The notes beneath the pieces were generated by a model, which was not told the DNA's origin, ran no database searches, and worked only from the letters and a program-made list of their open reading frames with translations. A program made the translations under genes and the position numbers. From an uncultured Clostridium sp. (GTDB lineage: Bacteria > Bacillota > Clostridia > TANB77 > CAG-508), in NCBI GenBank assembly GCA_948438085.1, contig CAOJKP010000010.1, positions 1 to 58,159 of the forward strand: DNA of 58,159 bases, written 5' to 3'. Shown here piece after piece: positions 50,176 through 58,159 of the stretch (position 1 is its first letter; every line of letters begins with the position of its first letter).

Positions 50176-50886
50176 CTATTTTGTATTTTCCATAGTTTTA
50201 TAATTTAATACTCCTGTATATTTTCCTATTTGCACATTGTTTACTTTTTTAATATCAACATTTATACCCCAAGACTTTAGAATTTCTACAAACCCACCTG
50301 GTCTAGTAAGTGCTCCCCATAATCTTTCTTGATTACCAATTGCCTTTATTACAAATGGAACTCCTATCCTTTCGTCATTAACTAGTACTACTGTTCCTAT
50401 GCAATTTATTGCAGTGTATGGAGTAATTCGTTGGTCATTTACACTTATTGCTTCTGCTCCTGCATTTTTTAGTTCATTAACTAATTCCCTTATATCTCCA
50501 TCATGTGCTACATCTTCTGCTGTTCCCATTTTCGAAGTAGATGTGTTATCTTTGACTGTAATTATAAGTCCCTCTCCTTCTACATCAGCTAAGCCCAAAT
50601 ATGCATTAATTTTTTTTAATTCTTCTTGCTTTTTTATAGAATTTTCATCTGTGGATGTACTTTGTTGTCTTTCTTTTTCTAGTTGCTTTTTTGCAACTTC
50701 TAGTTCTTTATACTTATTATCATATTTTTCTTTCCATTTCAAAACCTCATCTCTTAAGCTATTTTCCTTTAAGGTTTGTCCTACTGTTAATGAGTTGTTT
50801 TTCGTTGTTCTTATTTGTATTGCAATTGCTATTGTTAATAACATACACATAATTCCCAATGTTATTGCTATTTTATTTTTATTCAT
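50176..50886 (-). CDS. DUF881 protein, first copy
   Basis: 236 residues with the same layout as its downstream neighbour: membrane helix, coiled-coil (LKWKEKYDNKYKELEVAKKQ), DUF881 domain (GEGLIITVKDN, LKNAGAEAISVNDQRITPYT, GNQERLWGAL). Tandem duplication; the two are clearly diverged. Confidence 0.88.
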   Translation of the reverse strand: MNKNKIAITLGIMCMLLTIAIAIQIRTTKNNSLTVGQTLKENSLRDEVLKWKEKYDNKYKELEVAKKQLEKERQQSTSTDENSIKKQEELKKINAYLGLADVEGEGLIITVKDNTSTSKMGTAEDVAHDGDIRELVNELKNAGAEAISVNDQRITPYTAINCIGTVVLVNDERIGVPFVIKAIGNQERLWGALTRPGGFVEILKSWGINVDIKKVNNVQIGKYTGVLNYKTMENTK

Positions 50887-50919
50887 AATTTTTTCCTTTC
50901 TCTAAAGTTTAATATAAAT

Positions 50920-51921
50920 CTAAATTTTTTCTCTAAAATATACTTTATCTTTAGTTAAATCTCCATTTACAAATATTTCTCCTTCTATTCCTTCTTCTTT
51001 TTCTAATATAACTTTTAAATATCTCATTCTATCATTTATGTTATTACCACTACCAATATATGCAATTTTCCCTTTTGTTTCAAATAGTAATGTATAATTT
51101 TGACTATCTGTAATATCTATCTTTGTTATATATGAATCAATAGAATTTGAATTTGCCGATTCCATTATTCTTAGAATAACTCCCAACCTATTTAAATCAT
51201 CTTCTATTAATCTACTTCCTACTTTTAAATCTTCTTCCTTGGTAAGACATCCTACAATAATTGGAACTTCTTTTTTTGTTGTTGTTAATTCTAATATGTA
51301 TCCCTGATTATTTATATATGCATATGTATTATTATACTCTACTATAAAAGTTGTTTTCCTTTCTTTAACAGATATTTCTATTATGTTTGGCAATTTTCTT
51401 TTTATTTTTACTGAATCAATATATTGATTTTCTTTTATTTTATTTTTTATATCCCTTTTAGAATATTTAAATATATTTTCTCCTATTTGTATATTAGATA
51501 AGCTTACTATCGTATCCATTGGTATTTGCTCATATCCTATAACATCAACTCCAACTATATTAAAAACTGGAGACATTAAAAAAACTACTACTGCGCAAAT
51601 TAATAATATAATTAAAAATACCCATTTTACAACATGTCCCTTTTTTATATTTTCTTTTTTATTTAATTTTCTTGAGTCTTTTTTATTATTTTTCTTTTTT
51701 TGATTTTTTTTCTGTTCTTTAGTATTTTTTTTCGATGGAGGCATTTGTTTAGGTATACCTATTACAATCTCTTTGTCTAAATTAATTTTATCATCTTTTG
51801 TTTTCTTACTTGATGAAAATTTTTTCTTTTTATCCGATTTTTTTTCTATATTTTTCTTATTGTCCATATATAAGAAATCCAGTTCATCATTCTTTTGTTT
51901 CTTTTTCAATTTATTCACCCT
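50920..51921 (-). CDS. ftsQ: FtsQ/DivIB-type cell division protein
   Basis: About 333 residues: a long, very Lys-rich cytoplasmic N-terminus (about 1-95), one membrane helix (KWVFLIILLICAVVVFLM), a POTRA domain (FNIVGVDVIGYEQIP to IENIIEISVKERK) and a beta domain. The start lies inside the 3-prime end of murA; GTG at 51921 or TTG at 51912 after AAGGG are the best candidates. Confidence 0.85.
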   Translation of the reverse strand, partial: RVNKLKKKQKNDELDFLYMDNKKNIEKKSDKKKKFSSSKKTKDDKINLDKEIVIGIPKQMPPSKKNTKEQKKNQKKKNNKKDSRKLNKKENIKKGHVVKWVFLIILLICAVVVFLMSPVFNIVGVDVIGYEQIPMDTIVSLSNIQIGENIFKYSKRDIKNKIKENQYIDSVKIKRKLPNIIEISVKERKTTFIVEYNNTYAYINNQGYILELTTTKKEVPIIVGCLTKEEDLKVGSRLIEDDLNRLGVILRIMESANSNSIDSYITKIDITDSQNYTLLFETKGKIAYIGSGNNINDRMRYLKVILEKEEGIEGEIFVNGDLTKDKVYFREKI

Positions 51922-53167
51922 TTTTTCTAGAAATATTTGCACCTAACTTATTAAGCTTTATATCTAAATTTTCATATCCTCTAAGTATATACTCTATATT
52001 TTCCACTTTTGAGGTTCCTTTTGCACAAAGTGCTGCTACTACTAATGATGCTCCTCCTCTTAAATCACTAGCTATTACATTTGTTCCAGATAATTTTCTT
52101 GTTCCTTTTATTATAGCTGTTCTACCTTCTATTGTAATTTTTGCTCCCATTCTTTTTAACTCACTTGTATATTTATATCTATTTTCAAATATATTTTCAA
52201 CTATTATTGAAGTTCCTTTTGCAGTTGTTAGCATTGAAGTAAATATTGACTGCATATCTGTAGGAAAACCTGGATATGGCATTGTTTTAATATTAACAGC
52301 TTTTAATTTCTTAGGTGCTTCTAAATATATTTCATTTTTTGAAACACTTATTATACAACCACATTTTTCAAGTTTTTCTAGAACTGGATACATATGTATT
52401 GGTTCTACTTTTCTTAATTTCACTTTTCCTCCAGTTACTGCTGTTGCACATAATAAAGTTCCTGCTTCAATTCTATCTGGCATCACATTATAACTAACAT
52501 CTTTTAATTTTTTTACCCCTTGTATTGTTATAATATTACTTCCTGCACCACTTATTTTGGCTCCCATTTTATTTAAAAAATTTTGTAAATCCACTATTTC
52601 AGGCTCCATTGCAGCATTAGTTATTGATGTTGTTCCTTCACCCAAAACGGAAGCTAACATTGCATTTTCGGTTGCTCCAACACTTGGAAAGTCCAGTATT
52701 ATATCTTGTGGTATTATTTTATCACATGTACACTTAATATTTCCATATTCTTCCACAATATTTATTCCTAATTTTTCAAATGCTTTTAGATGCAAATCTA
52801 TTGGTCTAGAACCAATATCACATCCCCCTGGATATGAAAATATTGCTTTGTTATTTCTTGATATTAATGCTCCTGCAAGTACTACAGATGATCTCATTTT
52901 TCTCATTAATTCTTCTGGTATTTCACATTTTTTTACATCTTTAGAATTTATTACTATTTTATCACTATTTTGCTTTATTTTGCAACCTAAATATTTTAAT
53001 ATTTCTAACATTACTTTTGTATCTTGAATGTTTGGAACATTATATAATTTTGTTATTCCATTATTTAGTATACTCGCTGCTAAAATTGGTAATGATGCAT
53101 TTTTTGAACCTGAAACTTCAACTTCTCCTTCAAGCCTATTTCCACCTTGTATAATATATGTACTCAT
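51911..53167 (-). CDS. murA: UDP-N-acetylglucosamine 1-carboxyvinyltransferase
   Basis: First committed step of peptidoglycan synthesis: adds enolpyruvate to UDP-GlcNAc. 418 residues with KNASLPILAASIL near 22, the active-site cysteine loop YPGGCDIGSRPIDLH near 112, and YPGFPTDMQS near 300. First gene of the division cluster; overlaps ftsQ. Confidence 0.96.
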   Translation of the reverse strand: MSTYIIQGGNRLEGEVEVSGSKNASLPILAASILNNGITKLYNVPNIQDTKVMLEILKYLGCKIKQNSDKIVINSKDVKKCEIPEELMRKMRSSVVLAGALISRNNKAIFSYPGGCDIGSRPIDLHLKAFEKLGINIVEEYGNIKCTCDKIIPQDIILDFPSVGATENAMLASVLGEGTTSITNAAMEPEIVDLQNFLNKMGAKISGAGSNIITIQGVKKLKDVSYNVMPDRIEAGTLLCATAVTGGKVKLRKVEPIHMYPVLEKLEKCGCIISVSKNEIYLEAPKKLKAVNIKTMPYPGFPTDMQSIFTSMLTTAKGTSIIVENIFENRYKYTSELKRMGAKITIEGRTAIIKGTRKLSGTNVIASDLRGGASLVVAALCAKGTSKVENIEYILRGYENLDIKLNKLGANISRKKGE

Positions 53168-53298
53168 ATTAACTCCTCCTTTATGTTATATATATTATGC
53201 TAATTAAGAGTTTTAGGTGAAAATTTTTACATATATTGACTATTTATTTATTATAAAATATAATTTTTTTAGTATTTTAAAGGAGGTTTTATTGAATT

Positions 53299-53691
53299 AT
53301 GGATTTAAATAAAGCTATTGAAATTGCCAAAAGTGCTAGGCTTAATTCTACTCATAAGGATTATTTTGTTGGAGCTTGCTTAGTTACTAAATCTGGAAAA
53401 TATTATTCTGGTTGTAATATAGATAATATGGAAATTCAAAGCATTTGTGCAGAACGTACAGCTTTTGTAAAAGCTTTATCTGAAGGAGAAAGAGATTTTG
53501 ATTACATCTTAGTTGTTGGTGGAAAAAAGGATTGCACTATTTTAGATGATTGTAAACCTTGTGGATATTGCAGGCAGTTTATGGTTCAATTTGTAGATAA
53601 GGATTTTAAAATTTATACTTGTTATGGTGAAAACAATAAAGTAGATTGTTATACAATTGATGATTTACTTCCTAATGCATTTTCTTTTTAA
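53299..53691 (+). CDS. cdd: Cytidine deaminase
   Basis: Converts cytidine/deoxycytidine to uridine forms. 130 residues with the zinc ligands in CAERTAFVKAL near residue 50 and PCGYCRQFM near 88. AAAGGAGG lies upstream. Completes a nucleoside-salvage set with deoD and pdp. Confidence 0.93.
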   Translation: MDLNKAIEIAKSARLNSTHKDYFVGACLVTKSGKYYSGCNIDNMEIQSICAERTAFVKALSEGERDFDYILVVGGKKDCTILDDCKPCGYCRQFMVQFVDKDFKIYTCYGENNKVDCYTIDDLLPNAFSF

Positions 53692-53721
53692 TAAATAAAA
53701 TTTATATTATTTCTTTATAAA

Positions 53722-53903
53722 AAAACAAGTATATATAATATAAAATTATAATTAAGATTTCGTAGTAACGCGCAGCGACCAAACGAGCAACCTTTGTTGC
53801 GAGTGCGATTGAAGAAGCCGACATACAGTATGGTCATTATTGGAGGCTTCGACAGCAAGGAACGGAGAAATAATTATAATTTTATATTATATATACTTGT
53901 TTT
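53722..53903. repeat. Long-hairpin element with 33-bp perfect terminal inverted repeats
   Basis: Arms 53722-53754 and 53871-53903 are exact reverse complements. The 116-nt GC-richer core holds smaller hairpins (GCAAC-CTTT-GTTGC; GAAGCC with GGCTTC around GACATAC/GTATGGTC). Non-coding, between the convergent cdd and aspS genes. MITE-like, or a structured RNA. Confidence 0.85.
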
Positions 53904-53916
53904 AATGTATTTTAAT

Positions 53917-53955
53917 AAAAACATCTCCTCTATACTTAAATAGAGGAGATATTTT
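53917..53955 (-). terminator. Terminator of aspS
   Basis: A stem of about 10 bp (ATCTCCTCTA, 53923-53932, with TAGAGGAGAT, 53941-53950), followed on the minus strand by GTTTTTATT. Confidence 0.8.
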
Positions 53956-55712
53956 TATTCTTCAATTAATTTTATATGAACGTCTTGTAATTGCTTTTCA
54001 AAAACTTTACTTGGTGCTCTCATTAATAAATCTCTTGCTTTTTTATTTTTTGGAAATGCTATTACTTGTCTTAAATTTTCTTCATTTGCAATTAACATAA
54101 CCATTCTATCAAGTCCTGGTGCTGCTCCTGCATGTGGTGGTGTTCCATATTGGAATGCATTAAATAATGCTCCAAATCTTTCTTCTACATCTTTTCTTTC
54201 ATATCCTGCAATTTCAAATGCTTTTACCATAAGCTCTGGGTCGTGATTTCTTACTGCACCTGATGCCATTTCATATCCATTACATACGAAATCATATTGA
54301 TATGCCAGTATATCTAATGGATTCATTGTTTCTAATGCTTCCATTCCTCCTTGTGGCATTGAAAATGGATTATGGTTGAAGTCTATTGTTCCTTCATCAG
54401 ATAATTCATACATTGGGAAATCAACAATAAAACAGAATTTATATACATCTTTTGGTAATAAATCTAATCTATTCCCTAGTTCTATTCTTACTCCTCCAGC
54501 TATTTTTTGAGCAGTTAAAAATTCATCTGCTATAAAAAATATTGCACTATTTTCTTTTACTCCTGTAAGATTTTCTAATTCATTTTTTGTTTTTTCATCA
54601 ATAAATTTTGAAATTCCACCTGTTAGATTATTTTGCTCATCAATTTTCACCCATGCAAGCCCTTTTGCACCTAATTCTTGTACTGCAAATTCAGACATAT
54701 TATCAAAAAACTTTCTAGGCTGTTCATTCATATTTTCTACTGCTATTACTTTTATTGTTTTATCTTTAAATGCATTAAATTCAGTATTTTCAAATAACTT
54801 TGTAGCATCATGTATTATTAATGGATTTCTTAAATCTGGCTTATCTATTCCATATTTTTCCATTGCTTCTTTATATGGAATTCTTACAAAAGGTCCTTTA
54901 TCTACTTTCCATGAAGTAAACTTTTCGAATACATCTGGTATTACTTTTTCTATTACTTCTAAAACATCATCTTGTGTTGCAAAACTCATTTCAAAATCTA
55001 ATTGATAGAATTCACCTGGTGCTCTATCTGCTCTTGGGTCTTCATCTCTAAAACATGGTGCTATTTGATAATACTTATTAAACCCTCCTACCATTAATAG
55101 TTGCTTAAATTGTTGTGGTGCTTGTGGCAAAGCATAAAATTCCCCTGGATGTATTCTACTTGGTACTAAAAAGTCTCTTGCACCTTCTGGAGATGAATTT
55201 GCAAGTATTGGTGTTTGTATTTCTGTAAAATCTAATTCATCCATCTTTTTTCTTAATTCTTTTATTATTTTAGATCTTAATATAATATTATTGTGTAAAT
55301 GTTCATTTCTTAAATCTAAAAATCTGTATTCTAAACGCAAATCTTCTCTTGCTGTATTTTGCTCTAATGAGTTTATTTCAAATGGTAAAACATTTTTGCA
55401 TTTTCCTAATATTTCTATATTACTTGCAACAACTTCAATTTCACCTGTTGCCATTTTATCGTTTTTATTTGCTCTTTCAACAACTTCTCCTTCTACCATT
55501 ATACATGATTCAGTTGTTAATTCATTTAATACTGTTTCTTCTTCATCTTTATTTTGAATTACAATTTGAGTAATTCCAAATTCATCTCTTAAATCTAAAA
55601 AAGTCATTGCTCCTAAGTTTCTTATTTTTTGAATCCATCCAGCAAGCTTAACATGTTCCCCAACATTTTTTATATTTAATTCTCCTAATGTATTTGTTCT
55701 ATATTCGTTCAT
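53955..55712 (-). CDS. aspS: Aspartyl-tRNA synthetase
   Basis: 585 residues, bacterial type: N-terminal OB fold (VKLAGWIQKIRNLGAMTFLDLRD), class II core with FRDEDPRADRAPGEFYQLD (motif 2) near 215, a GAD insertion domain, and motif 3 GLDRMVMLI near 530. AsnRS is encoded nearby, so this AspRS may be discriminating. Confidence 0.96.
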   Translation of the reverse strand: MNEYRTNTLGELNIKNVGEHVKLAGWIQKIRNLGAMTFLDLRDEFGITQIVIQNKDEEETVLNELTTESCIMVEGEVVERANKNDKMATGEIEVVASNIEILGKCKNVLPFEINSLEQNTAREDLRLEYRFLDLRNEHLHNNIILRSKIIKELRKKMDELDFTEIQTPILANSSPEGARDFLVPSRIHPGEFYALPQAPQQFKQLLMVGGFNKYYQIAPCFRDEDPRADRAPGEFYQLDFEMSFATQDDVLEVIEKVIPDVFEKFTSWKVDKGPFVRIPYKEAMEKYGIDKPDLRNPLIIHDATKLFENTEFNAFKDKTIKVIAVENMNEQPRKFFDNMSEFAVQELGAKGLAWVKIDEQNNLTGGISKFIDEKTKNELENLTGVKENSAIFFIADEFLTAQKIAGGVRIELGNRLDLLPKDVYKFCFIVDFPMYELSDEGTIDFNHNPFSMPQGGMEALETMNPLDILAYQYDFVCNGYEMASGAVRNHDPELMVKAFEIAGYERKDVEERFGALFNAFQYGTPPHAGAAPGLDRMVMLIANEENLRQVIAFPKNKKARDLLMRAPSKVFEKQLQDVHIKLIEE

Positions 55713-55799
55713 GCTATTCCTCCCATTAATAATTTATTTTACATTTTATAACTTTTTTTATAAAAAGTCCATATAATTAGCAAAATTTACACGGTCAAT

Positions 55800-55881
55800 T
55801 TGCAGTTTTATGTAAATTGTGGTATAATAATTATTAAAGAAACTGTAAACCAAGCAACAAGTAGGGCGTGATATACCCTAC
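55800..55881 (+). promoter_or_regulatory. Promoter and leader hairpin of orphan gene 4
   Basis: TTGCAG (55800-55805), 17-nt spacer, TATAAT (55823-55828). A leader hairpin GTAGGG/CCCTAC lies at 55861-55881, shortly before AAAGGA. Confidence 0.6.
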
Positions 55882-55904
55882 GGTAAAACGAAAGGACAAA
55901 AAAA

Positions 55905-56468
55905 ATGAACAACGAAATTCAAAGACTTTGCACGGAACCCACAGTAAATATCGAGACATTAATCTCTGACACCCCACCAGAAGATTTTGAGACACTCGAG
56001 TTGCCACCTGAGCTTACAAAGGAAGAAGCAGACGCATTGTTCCTCTTTGAAGAGGAATATGATGGATATTTCAATGGATGCGATTTAGCTTTTCCTCCTC
56101 TGCCTCCTATGCCACCGTTATTTAACTATGACGACCTTGAAGATTTGCTTACGGATGACAAAGAAGATGCGACACCTCAGGAGGAAGTTAAGAAAACATG
56201 GTGTGACAAGATCATGGACAAGCTGGATGCGGTTGATTGGGAAGAAGTTTATGAAAATATTAATACTGCCGCTTATGGCATTGGACAAATCCTTGGATAT
56301 TTCATCACATTTCTCGTCAAGTTTATCATTTCCATTGTCTTCATCTCGACACTGGGCGAAATGGCTCCTGAGGTACGGCAGCAGATACCGACACTCTATC
56401 ACATCATTGATGTGTTAATTGAGTTTTCAGAAAGATTTCTGTCTGTATGCTTCTCTCGTTTTTTCTAA
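55905..56468 (+). CDS. Acidic hypothetical membrane protein, GC-richer orphan gene 4
   Basis: 187 residues. Residues 1-95 are strongly acidic with a proline run (PPLPPMPPLF). A helical stretch with a Trp-rich segment (WCDKIMDKLDAVDWEEVYENI) follows, then one or two membrane helices (GIGQILGYFITFLVKFIISIVF, about 125-146). One 60-base line counts 45% G+C. Codon 158 is an in-frame CGG (56376-56378) followed by C, unlike the native genes. Own promoter, leader hairpin and terminator. Not recognised. Confidence 0.75.
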   Translation: MNNEIQRLCTEPTVNIETLISDTPPEDFETLELPPELTKEEADALFLFEEEYDGYFNGCDLAFPPLPPMPPLFNYDDLEDLLTDDKEDATPQEEVKKTWCDKIMDKLDAVDWEEVYENINTAAYGIGQILGYFITFLVKFIISIVFISTLGEMAPEVRQQIPTLYHIIDVLIEFSERFLSVCFSRFF

Positions 56469-56488
56469 TCGTGTCAAATTTCTAACCA

Positions 56489-56528
56489 CCAGCCCCTCTT
56501 TCAGTATGGAGGGGCTGGATGTTTTTTT
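56489..56528 (+). terminator. Terminator of orphan gene 4
   Basis: A perfect 10-bp GC-rich stem (56489-56498 with 56509-56518) followed by eight T. Confidence 0.9.
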
Positions 56529-56587
56529 TGCTTGTATTTTTTTCTATACGTGGTATAATATAAAAAAAATCTATGGAGGAATAAAAA

Positions 56588-57979
56588 ATGACTAAATTAA
56601 CTATAAAAGATTTATTTAAAGATACTGAAGCATACGAAAATAAAGAAGTTGTGTTAGAAGGTTGGGTTAGAACTGTTAGAGATTCTAGAACTTTTGGTTT
56701 TATTGAATTAAATGATGGTTCATTTTTTAAGAACGTACAAGTTGTTTTTACAGATAAATTAAGCAATTTTGCAGATATTTGTAAACTTACAATTAGTTCT
56801 TCTTTAAAAGTTACAGGAACATTAGTTATTACCAAAGATGCTAAACAGCCTTTTGAAATACAAGCAAGCAGTATTGAAATTGAAAGTTTATCGGATAGCT
56901 CTTATCCTTTACAAAAGAAAAAACATACTTTTGAATATTTGCGTACTATTGCTCATCTTCGTCCACGTGCTAATACTTTTTATGCTGTTTTTAGAGTTAG
57001 AAGTGCACTTGCATATGCTATTCACAAATTTTTTCAAGAAAGAAACTTTGTATATGTTCATACTCCTTTAATTACTGGAAGCGACGCTGAAGGTGCTGGA
57101 GAAATGTTTAATGTTAACTCTTTTGACCTTGCAAATATCCCTTTAACAGATGATGGTAATGTGGATTTTACTAAAGATTTTTTTGGAAAATCTGCTCATT
57201 TAACTGTTAGTGGACAATTAAATGGTGAAACATATGCACAAGCTTTTAGAAACATTTATACATTTGGTCCTACTTTTAGAGCCGAAAATTCTAATACAGT
57301 AAAACATGCTGCTGAATTTTGGATGATAGAGCCAGAAATATGTTTTGCAGACCTAAAAGATGATATGGATTTAGCTGAAGATATGATTAAATATATTTTT
57401 AAATATGTACTAGATACTTGCCCAGAGGAGATGGAATTTTTTAATAATTTTATTGATAAAACATTATTAGAAAGAATTAATAATGTAATTAATTCAGATT
57501 TTGCAAGAATAAGCTATACAGATGCTGTTAGCAAATTAGAAAAAGTTAATGACAAATTTGAATATAAAGTAAGTTGGGGAACAGATTTACAAACAGAACA
57601 TGAAAGATATATTTGTGAAGAGATATTTAAAAAACCAGTTTTTGTTACAGATTATCCATCTGATATAAAAGCTTTTTATATGAAACAAAACCCTGATGGA
57701 AAAACAGTTGCAGCAACAGATTTATTAGTTCCTGGAATAGGTGAAATAATTGGTGGAAGTCAAAGAGAAGAAGACTATGATAAATTACTTAATAAAATGA
57801 AAGAATTAAATATGCCACTAGAAAACTATGAATGGTATCTTGACCTTAGAAAATATGGTAGCTGTGTCCATTCTGGATTTGGATTAGGTTTTGAAAGAGC
57901 AATTATGTATTTAACTGGTATGCAAAATATAAGAGATGTTATACCTTTCCCTAGAACACCAAAAAATTGCGATTTTTAA
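56588..57979 (+). CDS. asnS: Asparaginyl-tRNA synthetase
   Basis: 463 residues: OB-fold anticodon-binding domain ([21 protein letters not shown]), class II core with the AsnRS motif 2 [22 protein letters not shown] near 235 and motif 3 [15 protein letters not shown] near 435. GGAGGA precedes the ATG. Confidence 0.97.
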   Translation: MTKLTIKDLFKDTEAYENKEVVLEGWVRTVRDSRTFGFIELNDGSFFKNVQVVFTDKLSNFADICKLTISSSLKVTGTLVITKDAKQPFEIQASSIEIESLSDSSYPLQKKKHTFEYLRTIAHLRPRANTFYAVFRVRSALAYAIHKFFQERNFVYVHTPLITGSDAEGAGEMFNVNSFDLANIPLTDDGNVDFTKDFFGKSAHLTVSGQLNGETYAQAFRNIYTFGPTFRAENSNTVKHAAEFWMIEPEICFADLKDDMDLAEDMIKYIFKYVLDTCPEEMEFFNNFIDKTLLERINNVINSDFARISYTDAVSKLEKVNDKFEYKVSWGTDLQTEHERYICEEIFKKPVFVTDYPSDIKAFYMKQNPDGKTVAATDLLVPGIGEIIGGSQREEDYDKLLNKMKELNMPLENYEWYLDLRKYGSCVHSGFGLGFERAIMYLTGMQNIRDVIPFPRTPKNCDF

Positions 57980-58018
57980 AATCTAAACTGTTTAAACTAA
58001 TATTAAATTTAGTGTACA

Positions 58019-58066
58019 AACAAAAAGAAGTAGTATAAATATATAATTATACTACTTCTTTTTGTT
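58019..58066 (+). terminator. Terminator of asnS
   Basis: A perfect 20-bp stem (58019-58038 with 58047-58066) whose second arm carries TTTTTG. Confidence 0.85.
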
Positions 58067-58090
58067 CTCTTACTGATATATAAATACAAT

Positions 58091-58159
58091 CAGCGCGAAG
58101 GAAGAAATGTTTTAAAATATTTTAGAACGATGAGGAGCCATGCGTGGGTGACCAATAGA
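58091..58159. repeat. Long-hairpin dispersed repeat, copy 2 (cut by the window end)
   Basis: The first 69 bases match the copy at 4840 with only a few differences (CAGCGCGAAGGAAGAAATGT, then TTTTAGAACGATGA, AGCCATGCGTGGG, ACCAATAGA). Same orientation as copy 1. Confidence 0.85.

Overview
The window is about 58 kb of very AT-rich DNA (one native coding line I counted by hand is 27% G+C) with the gene content of a spore-forming, anaerobic, Gram-positive bacterium of the Clostridia. The main evidence is spoIIGA-sigE-sigG beside ftsA-ftsZ, ylbJ and a YmxH-type PRC-barrel gene, rubrerythrin and rubredoxin, and small pseudopilins with the GIT-L/V-I-A/S-L start. I cannot name a species; an uncultivated gut Clostridia lineage is a reasonable guess. 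Most genes lie on the minus strand.

Layout: 0-9 kb holds pyrG, a GC-richer orphan gene, rubrerythrin, rimO, a long-hairpin repeat, deoD, ppaC, mnmA and hslO. 9-25 kb holds a second GC-rich orphan, topA, a WecA/TagO-type transferase running into rubredoxin, ylbJ, pdp, rnhB with a pseudopilin, an HtrA protease, rplM-rpsI, a third orphan, a metallopeptidase-like gene, ldhA, a tRNA-Met and a Ppx-like gene. 25-39 kb holds rpoD-dnaG, a CarD-like gene, a GLUG-repeat pseudopilin, dut, a TIGR04086-type membrane protein, a WG-repeat protein, tgt, queA and a secreted HExxH protein. 39-46 kb holds a Bro/DinD-like gene, an SDR, an MBL hydrolase, a LysR regulator, sigG, sigE and spoIIGA. 46-53 kb is the division cluster murA-ftsQ-DUF881-DUF881-sbp-ftsA-ftsZ. 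53-58 kb holds cdd, aspS, a fourth orphan and asnS.

The most striking observation concerns the codon CGG. I checked every CGG in the native genes (roughly 16,000 codons). CGG occurs in frame only four times: in the WecA-type transferase, the pseudopilin before rnhB, the LysR regulator and the TIGR04086-type protein. At each one the reading frame has to move forward by one base to give the recognisable protein, and each is followed by A. So four genes contain CGGA where a GGA glycine codon is expected. This is a patterned +1 frameshift, compatible with natural four-base decoding of CGGA as glycine (a tRNA-Gly with an extended UCCG anticodon would fit) or with skipping at an unassigned CGG codon. 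Two of the GC-rich orphan genes, which look imported, do contain ordinary in-frame CGG codons.

Other points: four self-contained GC-richer single-gene units with their own terminators; a family of long intergenic hairpins with up to 33-bp perfect arms; a 26-base palindromic interruption in the start of the GLUG pseudopilin; and an A8 tract that cuts the tail off the DinD-like protein.
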